This document shows, piece after piece, positions 26,565-35,458 of a DNA stretch of 64,000 nucleotides (the stretch's first letter is position 1; every line of letters starts with the position of its first letter). The stretch comes from Planctomycetia bacterium. Lineage in GTDB: Bacteria > Planctomycetota > Phycisphaerae > UBA1845 > Fen-1342. Location of the stretch: positions 558,001 through 622,000 of the forward strand of contig CP054190.1 of assembly GCA_015709575.1 (NCBI GenBank), in the 5' to 3' direction. Below the pieces are notes generated by a model. It searched no databases and was not told where the DNA came from. It saw only the letters and a list, made by a program, of their open reading frames with translations. The translations under genes were made by a program, and so were the position numbers.

Positions 26565-28538
26565 GTGCCACCGCGCGCGTTTGCGAGTTCGCGGCGCAGC
26601 GAGAAAAGCTCGCGGCTGGCGCGTCTGGCCGACCAGGTTGATCTGCTCTGTGCAATCGCGACCGCAGTCCTGCTGCTCGCCGGATGGCTGCTGCACGCGG
26701 AGGATGCACCGCTCTCGCCCGTTGCCGGCGCGTCCTACGCGTTGGCCTACGTATTCGGAGCGGCGATGCCGCTGTGGACACTGGTCAAGGCGATTCGCCG
26801 CGGCGCCCCATGGCTGGACGTGGACCTGTTGATGCTGGCGGCCGCGGCGGGGGCGGCTGTGATTCAGAAATATGCGGAGGGAGCGTTCTTGCTGTTCCTT
26901 TTTTCGCTGGCGCACGCGTTGGAACGCTATGCGCTGGGAAGAGCCAGGAACGCCATCCGCGCGCTGGCCGACCTCTCGCCGCCGCAGGCGCGCGTGGTGC
27001 GCGGCGGGGTTGAATCGGTTGTGCCGATCGAGAGCGTGCGCCCCGGAGACCTCGTGATCGTACGGCCGGCCGAGCGCATCCCGGTCGATGGCAGTGTTCA
27101 TCATGGCGGCTCGGCGGTGGATCAATCGCCGCTGACGGGCGAGTCCGTGCCAGTCGAGAAGTGGGCGGGCGACCCGGTCTTCGCCGGCACGATCAACGGC
27201 GACGGGGCGCTGGAGATCACCACCACCCGCGCCGCCGGAGATCGTACGCTCGACCGCGTGATTCAGCTCGTGGAGCAGGCCCAGGCGCAGCGCGCTCCGA
27301 CGCAGCGTTTCGCGGAACGGTTCACGCGCGTCTTCGTGCCGTTGGTGCTGCTGGCCGACGCGCTGCTGATCGTCGTGCCGGCGCTGGCGGGCTGGCTGAC
27401 GTGGGAGCAGAGCTTTTACCGCGGCATGACGGTGCTGGTCGGGGCGTCGCCGTGCGCCCTGGCGCTCGGCACGCCGGCGGTCGTCCTGGCCGGCATTGCG
27501 CAGGCCGCGCGCCGCGGCGTGCTCATCAAGGGCGGCGTGCATCTCGAAAACCTCGGCATCGTGCGCGTCATGGCGTTCGACAAGACCGGCACTCTCACCG
27601 TCGGCCATCCGGAAGTAACGGACGTACGGCCGAGTGCGGGCGTCTCGCCGGAGGAACTGCTGCGCATCGCGGCGGCGGTCGAGCAGCGCTCACAGCATCC
27701 GCTGGCGGCGGCGGTGATGCGGCACGCGCGCGCCGCCCGGATCGAGCTGCCCGCAGTGCAGAACGTGCAGAGCGTCACCGCCCGCGGCGTGCGCGGCATC
27801 GTGGAGGGACGGGTGACGGAAGTCGGCAGCCTGCGCCTGTGGGCGGATGGTGGTGATGCGCCGCCTGACAACGTGCGCAGCGCGGTGGAATCCCTCGAGC
27901 GCATCGGGCGCACGACGTTGGCGGTTCGGCACGACGGCCGCTGGCTGGGCGTGATCGGGGCGATGGATCGGCCGCGCGCCGTCGCGTCTGCCGCGCTCGA
28001 CGCGCTGCGCGCGCTCGGAGTGTCGCACCTGCTGATGCTCACCGGCGACAATCGCGGCGTGGCGGAGGTGGTGGCGCGCGCGGTGGGAGTCGATGAATTC
28101 GCCGCGGACCTGATGCCGGACGACAAGGTGAACAGGGTCCGCGACGCGCTGCGGACACACGGACCGGTGGCGATGGTGGGGGATGGCGTGAACGACGCTC
28201 CCGCGCTGGCGCAGGCGACCGTCGGCATCGCGATGGGCGGGGCGGGGACGGCGGTCGCGTTGGAGACGGCCGACGTGGCGCTGATGGGCGACGACCTGAT
28301 GCGCCTGCCATTCGCGGTCGCGCTGTCGCGCCGCGCGCGCACCATCATCCGTCAAAACATCGCCTTCGCGTTGAGCGTGATCGGCGTGCTGATCGTGGCG
28401 GGGGCGACCGGGCTGGCGACGATCGGTCCGGCGGTGGTGCTGCACGAGGGCAGCACGATCGTGGTGATTCTCAACGCGCTGCGCCTGCTGGCGTTCAACG
28501 GGCCGGCGCGGCCCGCCGGCGGCGATCATGCCGCCTAA
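26565..28538 (+). CDS. P1B-4-type heavy-metal-transporting ATPase
   Basis: 657 residues from a GTG at 26565; the frame is open from a TTG at 26436 and the start is uncertain. The phosphorylation site is DKTGT (D339), actuator motif LTGES, and hinge VGDGVNDAPALAQA. The transmembrane metal motif is SPC (S295-C297) rather than CPC, and the last helix region has HEGST (H627). This pair defines the P1B-4 group (CoaT, CtpD, PfeT), which exports Co2+, Fe2+ or related ions. There is no N-terminal CxxC metal-binding domain and about six membrane spans, as in that group. It is monocistronic and divergent from the DinB gene. Confidence 0.92.
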   Translation: MPPRAFASSRRSEKSSRLARLADQVDLLCAIATAVLLLAGWLLHAEDAPLSPVAGASYALAYVFGAAMPLWTLVKAIRRGAPWLDVDLLMLAAAAGAAVIQKYAEGAFLLFLFSLAHALERYALGRARNAIRALADLSPPQARVVRGGVESVVPIESVRPGDLVIVRPAERIPVDGSVHHGGSAVDQSPLTGESVPVEKWAGDPVFAGTINGDGALEITTTRAAGDRTLDRVIQLVEQAQAQRAPTQRFAERFTRVFVPLVLLADALLIVVPALAGWLTWEQSFYRGMTVLVGASPCALALGTPAVVLAGIAQAARRGVLIKGGVHLENLGIVRVMAFDKTGTLTVGHPEVTDVRPSAGVSPEELLRIAAAVEQRSQHPLAAAVMRHARAARIELPAVQNVQSVTARGVRGIVEGRVTEVGSLRLWADGGDAPPDNVRSAVESLERIGRTTLAVRHDGRWLGVIGAMDRPRAVASAALDALRALGVSHLLMLTGDNRGVAEVVARAVGVDEFAADLMPDDKVNRVRDALRTHGPVAMVGDGVNDAPALAQATVGIAMGGAGTAVALETADVALMGDDLMRLPFAVALSRRARTIIRQNIAFALSVIGVLIVAGATGLATIGPAVVLHEGSTIVVILNALRLLAFNGPARPAGGDHAA

Positions 28539-28630
28539 CGCAGGTCTGTCTGCCGGGTGTCGGCCTGCGGAATACGGCTTGTCGCCGACGGATGCCCGTC
28601 GCGGCACTCGGCCGGACTTTGCGGCGCGCG

Positions 28631-28636
28631 TACAAT
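28631..28636 (+). promoter_or_regulatory. Possible -10 element 9 bp before an ATG
   Basis: TACAAT lies only 9 bp upstream of the ATG at 28646, within the palindrome ACAATTGT. If used, the transcript would start about at the start codon. I see no -35 match. Confidence 0.35.
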
Positions 28637-28645
28637 TGTCGCGAG

Positions 28646-31600
28646 ATGATCAAGCCTTCCACCGCCGCGGCGACGTTCCCCCTTTGCGCCGCGGCACTTG
28701 TCGCGGCTTTGCTGACGTTTGGCCCCGGGGCGCGGGGGCAACCCCGTCCGGCAGACGTTGACCCGGAGTTTTCCCCCTTTCTCGCGGAGGCGCTGCGCGC
28801 CTACGCGGAAGGCGCGGATGAGCGCGCGCTGCTGCTGGCGCAGGACGTCGTTCGCCGCAGCCGTGACGACGATGCGCTTCGCGACGCCGCCCTGGTGGAG
28901 GCGATGGTGCTTCTGCGCAGCCCCGGGCGGACCGACGCGCAGGAAGGTCGAGCGCGGCTGGCAGCGGCGGCCGGCGATCGGCCGGACGTGGCGCGTCGCG
29001 GCGAGGTGCTGCTGGCGGCCGGCACGGCAGCGCTCACGCTGCGGGAGACTTCGCTGGCGCTGGAACTGCTCGACGACGCGCTGGCGACGCTTGAGCTTCA
29101 GCAGCGCTGGTCGCGGATGGAGGCGGTCGTCGCACAGCTTGCCCAGGCGTGGGCCGTGCACGGTGAATGGCCGATGACGCCGCCGCGATTCGGAGTGCCG
29201 CCGATCGACTCGGCCGAGCAGGCGGCCCGCGTGCGCCGCGCGCGGATCGAGGCGCTGCAGCGACGCGCTGCGAGCTGGTTCCAGGCGCCTGGCGCTGGAC
29301 GCGCGGCCGGACTCGAACTGGCGCTGCTCGATGCGCGCAGCGCGGATCGCGCGGACGAGGGGCTGGACGCCCTGCGGGCGCTGGCGGGCGAAGTGCCGAC
29401 CGGCACCCTGGCCGTGAAGGCGGCGCGGGCGCTGGCGGAACTGCTGGACGAGCGGCGCGATTGGCGCGAGGCGGCCCGCTGGTACGCGCTGGCGGCGGAG
29501 CAGGGCGGCGAAATCGGCGAAGCGGCGGCGCGGCGCGCCGCGGAGTTGCACCGGCCCGAAGTGATCGTGGAAGCGCCGGAGAGGGTGATGGCGGGTCGCG
29601 AGACGCCGCTGCTGCTGACGGCGCGCGGCGTGCGCTCGATTGAGCTGGAGATCCGGCGATTTGACGTGGAGCGATTTCTGCGTGAGCGGCGCGGGCGGAT
29701 GGATGCAGCGCTGCTGCCGATCGACGGCGCCGTGCGGATGTCGCGGCGGATCGAGGCGGGTGCGAACGATGCCTTCGACGCGTTTGACAGCCGCACGCTG
29801 ACGCCCCCGTTGTCGTTCACGCCGGAGGCGGATGCGTACGTGATCGTCACGCACGCGGTGCTGCACGACGGTTCCGCGCAGACACAGCGGCGCGTGCTGG
29901 TGGCCGGCGATGCACAGTTGGATGTGGCGATTCGCGGGGAGAATGCGGTGCTGGCGGCCACTCGCTTCGCCGACGGCAAGCGCCGGCCGGTCAGCGGGGA
30001 AGCGCTTTTTTGGATGGAGGGGGTCTCGTTTGTGCCCGCGACAGCGCACGTCACGGACGGGGCAGCACTGCTGCGCCTGCCCAACGAAGCGCGGCTGGCG
30101 GGGGTGCGGCGCTGGCGGGCGTTATTGCGCGGCGCATCCGGCCTGTCGATCTGCGCCGGCGTGCTGCCCCATGCGGATGAGACGGCCGACCCCGGCGCCT
30201 GCCTGCTGGCGGCGGGGCCGGCGTTTGTCCGGCCCGGCGGGAGTATCAGCGTTTCCGGTGTCCTGCTCGGTTCGGCGGTCGCTGCGGCGCAGCGCGACGC
30301 GGAGTCGTGGCGGTTTGAGCTGCGCGATGCCGAGAGCCGGACGCTGCTCTCCAGCCCGGCACAGCTTCACGCCGGTGGAGCGATCTCGGGCGCGTTTGAA
30401 TTGGGATCCGAGTGCGCGGAGGCGAGAAAGCTGTTCGTGGTCCTGCGCCGGGGCGATCGACAGATTGAGAATGCCGGGGGCACGCTGGCGCTGCGAGCGC
30501 TCTCGCCGGAAGATGGCCCTTTTGAGGTGGAGTTGCAGAATCCCGGCTGGGTGCCGCTTTCCACGCCGGAGCAGCGGGTGGCCGGGCCGGGGCTGCTCAG
30601 TGCGCGGGTGCGGGCGGTTTATCCGTGGGGTGGGCCGGTGGCGGGCGGCGAGATGCGCGCGTTTGTCCGGGCGACGCAAGTTCCCGATCTAGACGCGGGT
30701 CGGCTGCCGCTGGCGGCGCTGGCGCGGGATATGAAGGCGACGCTGGACCCGCAGGGGGCGGCGATGCTGGGCATGCCGCTGAGCACGCTGCGGGGCGTCA
30801 CGCCGCCGCTGGGCGTGAATTTCCACGTCAGCGTGCTGTCGCTCGACGGTCGAAATTCGGTCTCGACCGCCGGAATTGTGGCGGGTCCGGAACGGGCGCA
30901 TGCCTGGCTGCTGGCGGATCCGCCGCAGCCGCGAGCCGGAGCGCCGCTGTCGGCGATCGTGGGCGTGCTGGACCCGCTGGGGCGGTACGTGGATTCTCCG
31001 CCGCGGGTGGAGTTCGTCGTGGACGGGGTGCCGGTCGAGACGCTGGACACCGAGCCGACGCCGCGCGGGTACTCGACGCCGGCTTGGCGAGCGCCGCCTG
31101 CGGCGCGCCACGTCGAACTGCGTTGCGAAGTCGCGGCGCTCTCGGGCCACGGCGCCCCGTTACGCGCGGTTCGAACCCTCGCGCTGGGCGAGTGCCCGGT
31201 CGGTGGCAGCGCCTGGGTTCGTGCGGCTACGGAAGCGCTGCACGCTGACGAGGCTGTTCGCGTGACCTGGGGAGCGCAGCGCGTCGGCGATCCGCTGCTG
31301 GTGGTGTTGCATGACCACGGAGTGCGCGGCGTCCGGATGGCGACCGGCGACGACGGGGAGCTGGAACTTTCGCTCCCGAGCGGTGCGGTATCGGGCAGCG
31401 CATGGGTGGAACTGGTCGCGGTGCGAACCGGCGGCATGCAGCGGTTAGCGATGGTGGAGGTGCGCGGCCCGGTCCCGACGGTCGAACTGATCGCTCCAGC
31501 CGCGATCTCCCCCGGCGCGACGGCGGCCGTGACGGCAATCGTGCGCGGCGCGGATGGTGAGCCGGCCGACGGGGTGCTGCTGGTGCGGCTGATCGACGCG

Positions 31601-32770
31601 GCCGACGTCGGCACGCTGCCGTGGTTCGCGGATCGAGATCGCATGGACTATTCGGAGGATGCCCCGGAGCGCACCGCCGGCCGGGCGCTGCTGGATTCGG
31701 ATGCGGCCGGGCGCGGCCACCTGGCCGAGTTGTTCCGCTCGCGGTCGGAACTGCCGGTCACGCTGCTGGAGGGGGGGACATTGTGGACCGCGGTGGCGCA
31801 GGTGCGTGACGGGCGGGCGGAGATCGACGTACCGCTGCCGCCGGCAGCGCGGCGCTATCGGCTGCTGACGGGCTTTTCGGATTCGCGGGAGCGGGATGCG
31901 CGTGCGGCAGTCGCGCTGGACGTGCGGGATGGACTGGGGCTGTCGCTCGACGTGCCGGCGCTGCTGCACCTCGGCGACCGAACGGTGGCGGCGATCACGC
32001 TGACCGCGGGGACGGAATCCGCCCGCGGGCGGCTGCGGGTGGATGCGGGCGCGGCGCTGGTGACGGAGGGACTGCGCGGCGCGGATGGCGCGCCGATCGC
32101 GCCGGATGCGGAGGGGGCATATCACGTGGATCTGCAGCGCGGCCGAACGGCGCGACTGGCGCTGGTCATCGAAGCGGCGCGGGCGTGCGAGAGCCGGATG
32201 CGCGTGCGCTTCGAGCCGGAATCGGGCGCGCCGGCATCCGAGGTTGAGCGGGGACACGTCGTGCAGGGGTTCGAGGATCAACCGGTTCGTGGGCGGCGAC
32301 CCGCAGCCGTCTCGGTGCAGCGCCGTATGTTTCGGATGATTCCTCGAATCGATGCCGAAGCTGCGCCGCGCCTGATCGGACCGCTGGATCGAAGCGAGTG
32401 GGATCTGGCGGAGCTTGATCCCGCCGAGCGACTGCCGGCCGGCACGCTGGTGCTGATCCGCGACACGGTCGGGGATGTGCCGTTGCCGGCGGGGGCGAAT
32501 TGGGTGCAGGCGATTCCGCCGACGTGCCTGTCGATGCGGCGCGCGGTGGAGGGGCTGGCCACGATCGGCCAGCAGCGCCCTGCACAGGTGGATCGCCTGC
32601 AGTGGGCGGTCACGACGACGGCGATGCGCGAGCGGGTGCATGAGTTCGTGCTACTGGCTGTTCGGCCGGGGGCGTGCCGGCTGCCCGGGCCGGAAATCCG
32701 GTCGGCGGAGGGGGAGCGGTTCGACGTGGCGATGGCCAGCCCTGTGGAGCGCATCATCGTTTCGGATTAA
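28646..32770 (+). CDS. Giant exported alpha-2-macroglobulin-like protein, no thioester
   Basis: 1374 residues with signal peptide (FPLCAAALVAALLTFGPGARG). Residues about 45-310 are helical and repeat-like, probably TPR-type. The rest is a chain of beta-sandwich modules. Two segments, AISPGATAAVTAIVRGADGE (about 955) and RSELPVTLLEGGTLWTAVAQ followed by IDVPLPPAARRYRL (about 1030-1075), resemble macroglobulin domains before and after the bait region of alpha-2-macroglobulins. The thioester motif CxEQ is absent and the protein ends before a receptor-like domain. It is presumably periplasmic, either a protease trap without covalent capture or a structural protein. The family call is inference from motifs. 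Confidence 0.72.
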   Translation: MIKPSTAAATFPLCAAALVAALLTFGPGARGQPRPADVDPEFSPFLAEALRAYAEGADERALLLAQDVVRRSRDDDALRDAALVEAMVLLRSPGRTDAQEGRARLAAAAGDRPDVARRGEVLLAAGTAALTLRETSLALELLDDALATLELQQRWSRMEAVVAQLAQAWAVHGEWPMTPPRFGVPPIDSAEQAARVRRARIEALQRRAASWFQAPGAGRAAGLELALLDARSADRADEGLDALRALAGEVPTGTLAVKAARALAELLDERRDWREAARWYALAAEQGGEIGEAAARRAAELHRPEVIVEAPERVMAGRETPLLLTARGVRSIELEIRRFDVERFLRERRGRMDAALLPIDGAVRMSRRIEAGANDAFDAFDSRTLTPPLSFTPEADAYVIVTHAVLHDGSAQTQRRVLVAGDAQLDVAIRGENAVLAATRFADGKRRPVSGEALFWMEGVSFVPATAHVTDGAALLRLPNEARLAGVRRWRALLRGASGLSICAGVLPHADETADPGACLLAAGPAFVRPGGSISVSGVLLGSAVAAAQRDAESWRFELRDAESRTLLSSPAQLHAGGAISGAFELGSECAEARKLFVVLRRGDRQIENAGGTLALRALSPEDGPFEVELQNPGWVPLSTPEQRVAGPGLLSARVRAVYPWGGPVAGGEMRAFVRATQVPDLDAGRLPLAALARDMKATLDPQGAAMLGMPLSTLRGVTPPLGVNFHVSVLSLDGRNSVSTAGIVAGPERAHAWLLADPPQPRAGAPLSAIVGVLDPLGRYVDSPPRVEFVVDGVPVETLDTEPTPRGYSTPAWRAPPAARHVELRCEVAALSGHGAPLRAVRTLALGECPVGGSAWVRAATEALHADEAVRVTWGAQRVGDPLLVVLHDHGVRGVRMATGDDGELELSLPSGAVSGSAWVELVAVRTGGMQRLAMVEVRGPVPTVELIAPAAISPGATAAVTAIVRGADGEPADGVLLVRLIDAADVGTLPWFADRDRMDYSEDAPERTAGRALLDSDAAGRGHLAELFRSRSELPVTLLEGGTLWTAVAQVRDGRAEIDVPLPPAARRYRLLTGFSDSRERDARAAVALDVRDGLGLSLDVPALLHLGDRTVAAITLTAGTESARGRLRVDAGAALVTEGLRGADGAPIAPDAEGAYHVDLQRGRTARLALVIEAARACESRMRVRFEPESGAPASEVERGHVVQGFEDQPVRGRRPAAVSVQRRMFRMIPRIDAEAAPRLIGPLDRSEWDLAELDPAERLPAGTLVLIRDTVGDVPLPAGANWVQAIPPTCLSMRRAVEGLATIGQQRPAQVDRLQWAVTTTAMRERVHEFVLLAVRPGACRLPGPEIRSAEGERFDVAMASPVERIIVSD

Positions 32771-32812
32771 ACGCCGGGTGTCCGTGCGGTCCCGCTGCCC
32801 TCCCAGCCCGGT

Positions 32813-32818
32813 TATAAC
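32813..32818 (+). promoter_or_regulatory. -10 element 7 bp before mtnA (leaderless promoter candidate)
   Basis: TATAAC ends 7 bp before the ATG at 32826, in the 55-bp gap after the preceding gene. The ATG has no ribosome-binding site, so the pattern fits a leaderless transcript. Confidence 0.5.
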
Positions 32819-32825
32819 CTCGCTC

Positions 32826-33944
32826 ATGCAATCCAGCGCCAAGACAAGTGCGACGGTGGCTCCAATCGCTCCCTCGACCGGCCGCGTCGAGTCGTTGCTG
32901 GCGCGTGTGCCGCGGGCGGTGCGCTGGGTGGGCGGGACAGACGGCGAACTGGAGCTGCTGGACCAGGTCGCGCTACCGGGGGAAGTGCGCTATGTCCGTT
33001 GCTGCGACGTGCCGGCGGTCATTGAGGCGATCCGCATGCTGCGCGTGCGCGGCGCCCCGGCGATCGGCGTCGCGGCGGGCTTCGGCTTCTACATTGGTGT
33101 GCGCGCGGCCGCGGCCGCGGATGCCGAATCCTATCGGGCGAAAGCGGAGCGGGTTGCGGCGGAGCTGATCGCGGCACGGCCGACCGCGGTGAACCTGGCG
33201 TGGGCCGTGCGGCGGGTGATGCGCGCGGCGCTTCAGGAGACGATGCCGGCGGCCAGCGCCGCGCGGGCGTTGCGCGAGGCGGTCGGGATTGCGGCCGAGG
33301 ATGAGGCCGTCTGCCGCCGGATCGGCGAGCACGGGGCGTCACTGATACCCGACGGCGGGGGCGTGCTGACGCATTGCAATGCCGGGTCGCTGGCCACGGC
33401 GGCGTATGGCACGGCACTGTCGCCGATGTACGTCGCCCACGCGAGCGGTCGGCGATTCCGGGTGTTCGCGGACGAGACGCGCCCATTGCTGCAAGGGGCG
33501 CGACTGACCGCGTATGAATTATCCGCGGCGGGGATCGATGTCTCCGTGCTTTGCGATAATGCGGCGGCGAGCGTGATGGCGTCGGGAGCGGTGCAACTGG
33601 TGATTGTCGGGGCAGACCGGATCGCGGCCAACGGCGACACGGCCAACAAGATCGGCACGCTGGGGGTGGCGATTCTTGCGCGTCACTACGGAATTCCGTT
33701 TTATGTCGCAGCGCCGCGCAGCACGTTTGATCCGGCGTGCCCGGACGGGTCCGGGATTCCGATTGAGCAGCGCTCGGAGTCGGAGGTGGGATCGATGTTC
33801 GGCCGGGCACTGATTCCGCCGGGCGTGCGCTGTGTGAATCCGGCGTTTGACGTGACGCCGGCGGGGCTCATTACGGGGATTTTGACGGAAGTCGGGCTAA
33901 TAAAACCGGTTACGGAGGCGGGGATTCGAGGAATCTTGGGCTAG
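32826..33944 (+). CDS. mtnA: S-methyl-5-thioribose-1-phosphate isomerase
   Basis: 372 residues. It converts methylthioribose 1-phosphate to methylthioribulose 1-phosphate in methionine salvage. It has RMLRVRGAPAIGVAAGFG near the N-terminus, catalytic Cys184 in LTHCNAGSLAT, the RPLLQGARLTAYEL segment, and catalytic Asp264 in IVGADRIAANGDTANKIGT. The PAFDVTPAGLITGILTE C-terminus is standard for the family. Neighbouring genes do not belong to the pathway. A related eIF2B-like isomerase activity cannot be excluded, but Cys and Asp are both present. Confidence 0.94.
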   Translation: MQSSAKTSATVAPIAPSTGRVESLLARVPRAVRWVGGTDGELELLDQVALPGEVRYVRCCDVPAVIEAIRMLRVRGAPAIGVAAGFGFYIGVRAAAAADAESYRAKAERVAAELIAARPTAVNLAWAVRRVMRAALQETMPAASAARALREAVGIAAEDEAVCRRIGEHGASLIPDGGGVLTHCNAGSLATAAYGTALSPMYVAHASGRRFRVFADETRPLLQGARLTAYELSAAGIDVSVLCDNAAASVMASGAVQLVIVGADRIAANGDTANKIGTLGVAILARHYGIPFYVAAPRSTFDPACPDGSGIPIEQRSESEVGSMFGRALIPPGVRCVNPAFDVTPAGLITGILTEVGLIKPVTEAGIRGILG

Positions 33945-33948
33945 GGGC

Positions 33949-33976
33949 TTGCATTACGGGCGGTGATCCGTATCCT
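33949..33976 (+). promoter_or_regulatory. Candidate promoter for the small-lipopeptide cluster
   Basis: TTGCAT, a 16-bp spacer and TATCCT at 33971-33976, right after mtnA. The first small gene starts 190 bp downstream; the leader contains a CCCTC-AGGAT-GAGGG hairpin at 34116-34130. Confidence 0.4.
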
Positions 33977-34165
33977 GCTTCACTTGTTTTTACGGCGCGG
34001 TCCGATCTGGGTTCTGGTGGCGCAGTGGGTCGATCCGATCCACAGATCGTGAGCCGGCTGGCGTTTGTGGTTTGTCGATCGCGTCGCGCGGCGCGTTGCC
34101 GGGCGGCGCAGTGGTCCCTCAGGATGAGGGGCACGGAGAAGAGTTTCTCGCTTAGGAGGCTCGCG

Positions 34166-34291
34166 ATGAGCAAGGTGTTCGTGAAGAGCGTGCTGCTGGT
34201 TCTCAGCGGAACCACGCTGGCGCTCGGTTTGGGCGGCGGCTGCCTGTCGGCGGTCGTGCAGCGGATTCTGGTCGCGGTTAACTTCGACTAA
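34166..34291 (+). CDS. Tiny exported lipopeptide-like protein, subfamily B
   Basis: 41 residues, preceded by a perfect AGGAGG ribosome site 6 bp from the ATG, which argues strongly that it is translated. A basic start (MSKVFVK) and hydrophobic core (SVLLVLSGTTLALGLGGGC) end at Cys26, then only 15 residues follow (LSAVVQRILVAVNFD). The cysteine context GGGC is a weak lipobox. It aligns with the product at 34873 (VLLVLSG.../VALLVLSSG...). Function unknown; it is the first of six similar genes. Confidence 0.65.
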   Translation: MSKVFVKSVLLVLSGTTLALGLGGGCLSAVVQRILVAVNFD

Positions 34292-34349
34292 TCCGTCGTT
34301 TACGCAACTTCGAATTCAACAACCCCTGAAAGACTACGGAGTATCTGCA

Positions 34350-34490
34350 ATGAACCTTCGTGCAAAGCTGATTCTGGCGGTCGTGGCCGCCGGCGGCATG
34401 CTGCAGCTGGGTGGCTGCTCGGCCGGTAACCTGATGCGTCTCCTCGGCGACATCGCCGGCGACGCCCTGTGGCTCGGCGCGATCGACTAA
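34350..34490 (+). CDS. Tiny exported lipopeptide-like protein, subfamily A
   Basis: 46 residues: MNLRAKLILAVVAAGGM, then LQLGGC with Cys23, then a 23-residue tail that looks amphipathic (SAGNLMRLLGDIAGDALWLG). LGGC is a plausible lipobox. The ribosome site is CGGAG, 8 bp upstream. The G-G-x-L-Q-x-G-C ending is shared with the genes at 34559, 35211 and 35459. Function unknown. Confidence 0.6.
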   Translation: MNLRAKLILAVVAAGGMLQLGGCSAGNLMRLLGDIAGDALWLGAID

Positions 34491-34558
34491 GTGCCGGCGG
34501 ACAAGTGAGTTTCGCCGCGGTCGCCCTCGCAGCGCCGCGGCTTCATGGAGATCTTGAA

Positions 34559-34729
34559 ATGAAGAAGGCGAAGTACATCGCGATCAGCGCCCTCGTGGGC
34601 GGCGCGACGCTGTTCCAGACCGGCTGCCTCGGTGCGTTCCTTGACGGGTTCTTCAACACGGGCTGGCCGACCGGCAACCGTTGGATCAACCTCGGCATCG
34701 ACATCCTCAAGGAAGAGCTCGGCGGGTAG
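34559..34729 (+). CDS. Tiny exported lipopeptide-like protein, subfamily A
   Basis: 56 residues. MKKAKYIAISALVGGATLFQ then TGC with Cys23, followed by LGAFLDGFFNTGWPTGNRW and a C-terminal helix ending LKEELGG. The ribosome site is TGGAGAT. The signal resembles those at 34350 and 35211 (A-L-x-G-G-A-x-x-F-Q-x-G-C). Function unknown. Confidence 0.65.
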   Translation: MKKAKYIAISALVGGATLFQTGCLGAFLDGFFNTGWPTGNRWINLGIDILKEELGG

Positions 34730-34872
34730 CCGTGGATAGGGTTCGGGCTGCGGCGATCGCCGCCGCCGTTCGGCCCCTCAGTCCGCATTGGCGCGGTCAG
34801 AAATCGGCGACGTCCGCCTCCGGCGACGGTCTGCCGAGCTTGGAATCATTCATCGAAGTTTGGAGAGAGCAA

Positions 34873-34995
34873 ATGCTTAAGCGAGTTGCGCTGCTGGTTC
34901 TGTCGAGCGGCTGCGTCATGGCCCTCGGCCTGAACTGCCTGCCGAACATCGGCACGTCGCTCAGCGGTCTGTTCGGCAACCTTCTGCCGAACTGA
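34873..34995 (+). CDS. Tiny exported lipopeptide-like protein, subfamily B
   Basis: 40 residues: MLKRVALLVLSSGCVMALGL then NCLPNIGTSLSGLFGNLLPN. Cys14 (LSSGC) or Cys22 could be the lipid-modified residue; neither is a perfect lipobox. The ribosome site is TGGAGAGAG, 4-5 bp upstream. The N-terminal half is clearly related to the product at 34166. Function unknown. Confidence 0.6.
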   Translation: MLKRVALLVLSSGCVMALGLNCLPNIGTSLSGLFGNLLPN

Positions 34996-35130
34996 CCCGA
35001 CGACGGAACGCGGCGGCACGTCCCGCGGGCTTCGGCCCGTGACGGCGTCGGCCGTTGCATCTGAATTCCGGGAGCGCGCCGGCTTGCCGTCGCGCTCCCG
35101 TTTTCTTTCAAACCGGCCCCGCCGGCCCCC

Positions 35131-35160
35131 TTGATCCCCCTCTCGGGAGAGTCGTATACT
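35131..35160 (+). promoter_or_regulatory. Candidate sigma-70 promoter within the small-lipopeptide cluster
   Basis: TTGATC (35131-35136), an 18-bp spacer and TATACT (35155-35160), 50 bp before the ATG at 35211. The last two small genes may therefore form their own transcript. Confidence 0.55.
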
Positions 35161-35210
35161 CCCCCCGCCGCGAGGCATTCCGTCCCCCCGGCCAGTTGGA
35201 GTTCCCCGCC

Positions 35211-35420
35211 ATGACGTCAAGCAAGCGAAAAGCCTTCGCACTCAGCGCGGCACTGATCGCCGGCGCCGTTTTTCAGTTCGTTCCGACCGGCTGCGGACAG
35301 TACCTGACGGAATTCGCGGCCAGCGCCGTGAACTTCTGCTCGGTGCTGAACTGCACGGGCGGCTCATTCTTTAACTTCTGCACGCCGCAGTTCCTGCTGG
35401 TGGACTGCCCGCTGCCGTAA
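35211..35420 (+). CDS. Small exported Cys-rich lipopeptide-like protein, subfamily A
   Basis: 69 residues. Basic start (MTSSKRKAFA), core LSAALIAGAVFQFVPTGC with Cys28, then GQYLTEFAASAVNFCSVLNC and a tail with two more Cys (FCTPQF, DCPLP). The four extra cysteines suggest an extracytoplasmic, disulfide-bonded peptide. The ribosome site is TTGGAG. Function unknown. Confidence 0.65.
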   Translation: MTSSKRKAFALSAALIAGAVFQFVPTGCGQYLTEFAASAVNFCSVLNCTGGSFFNFCTPQFLLVDCPLP

Positions 35421-35458
35421 TGAACCCGGTCCGCCCCCCCCTCAGAAAGGGAATCCTC

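Noticed and set aside
32475-32825. 117-residue extension of MtnA into the preceding gene
   Set aside because: It lies inside the end of the macroglobulin-like gene and is Arg/Cys-rich. MtnA homology starts near the ATG at 32826.
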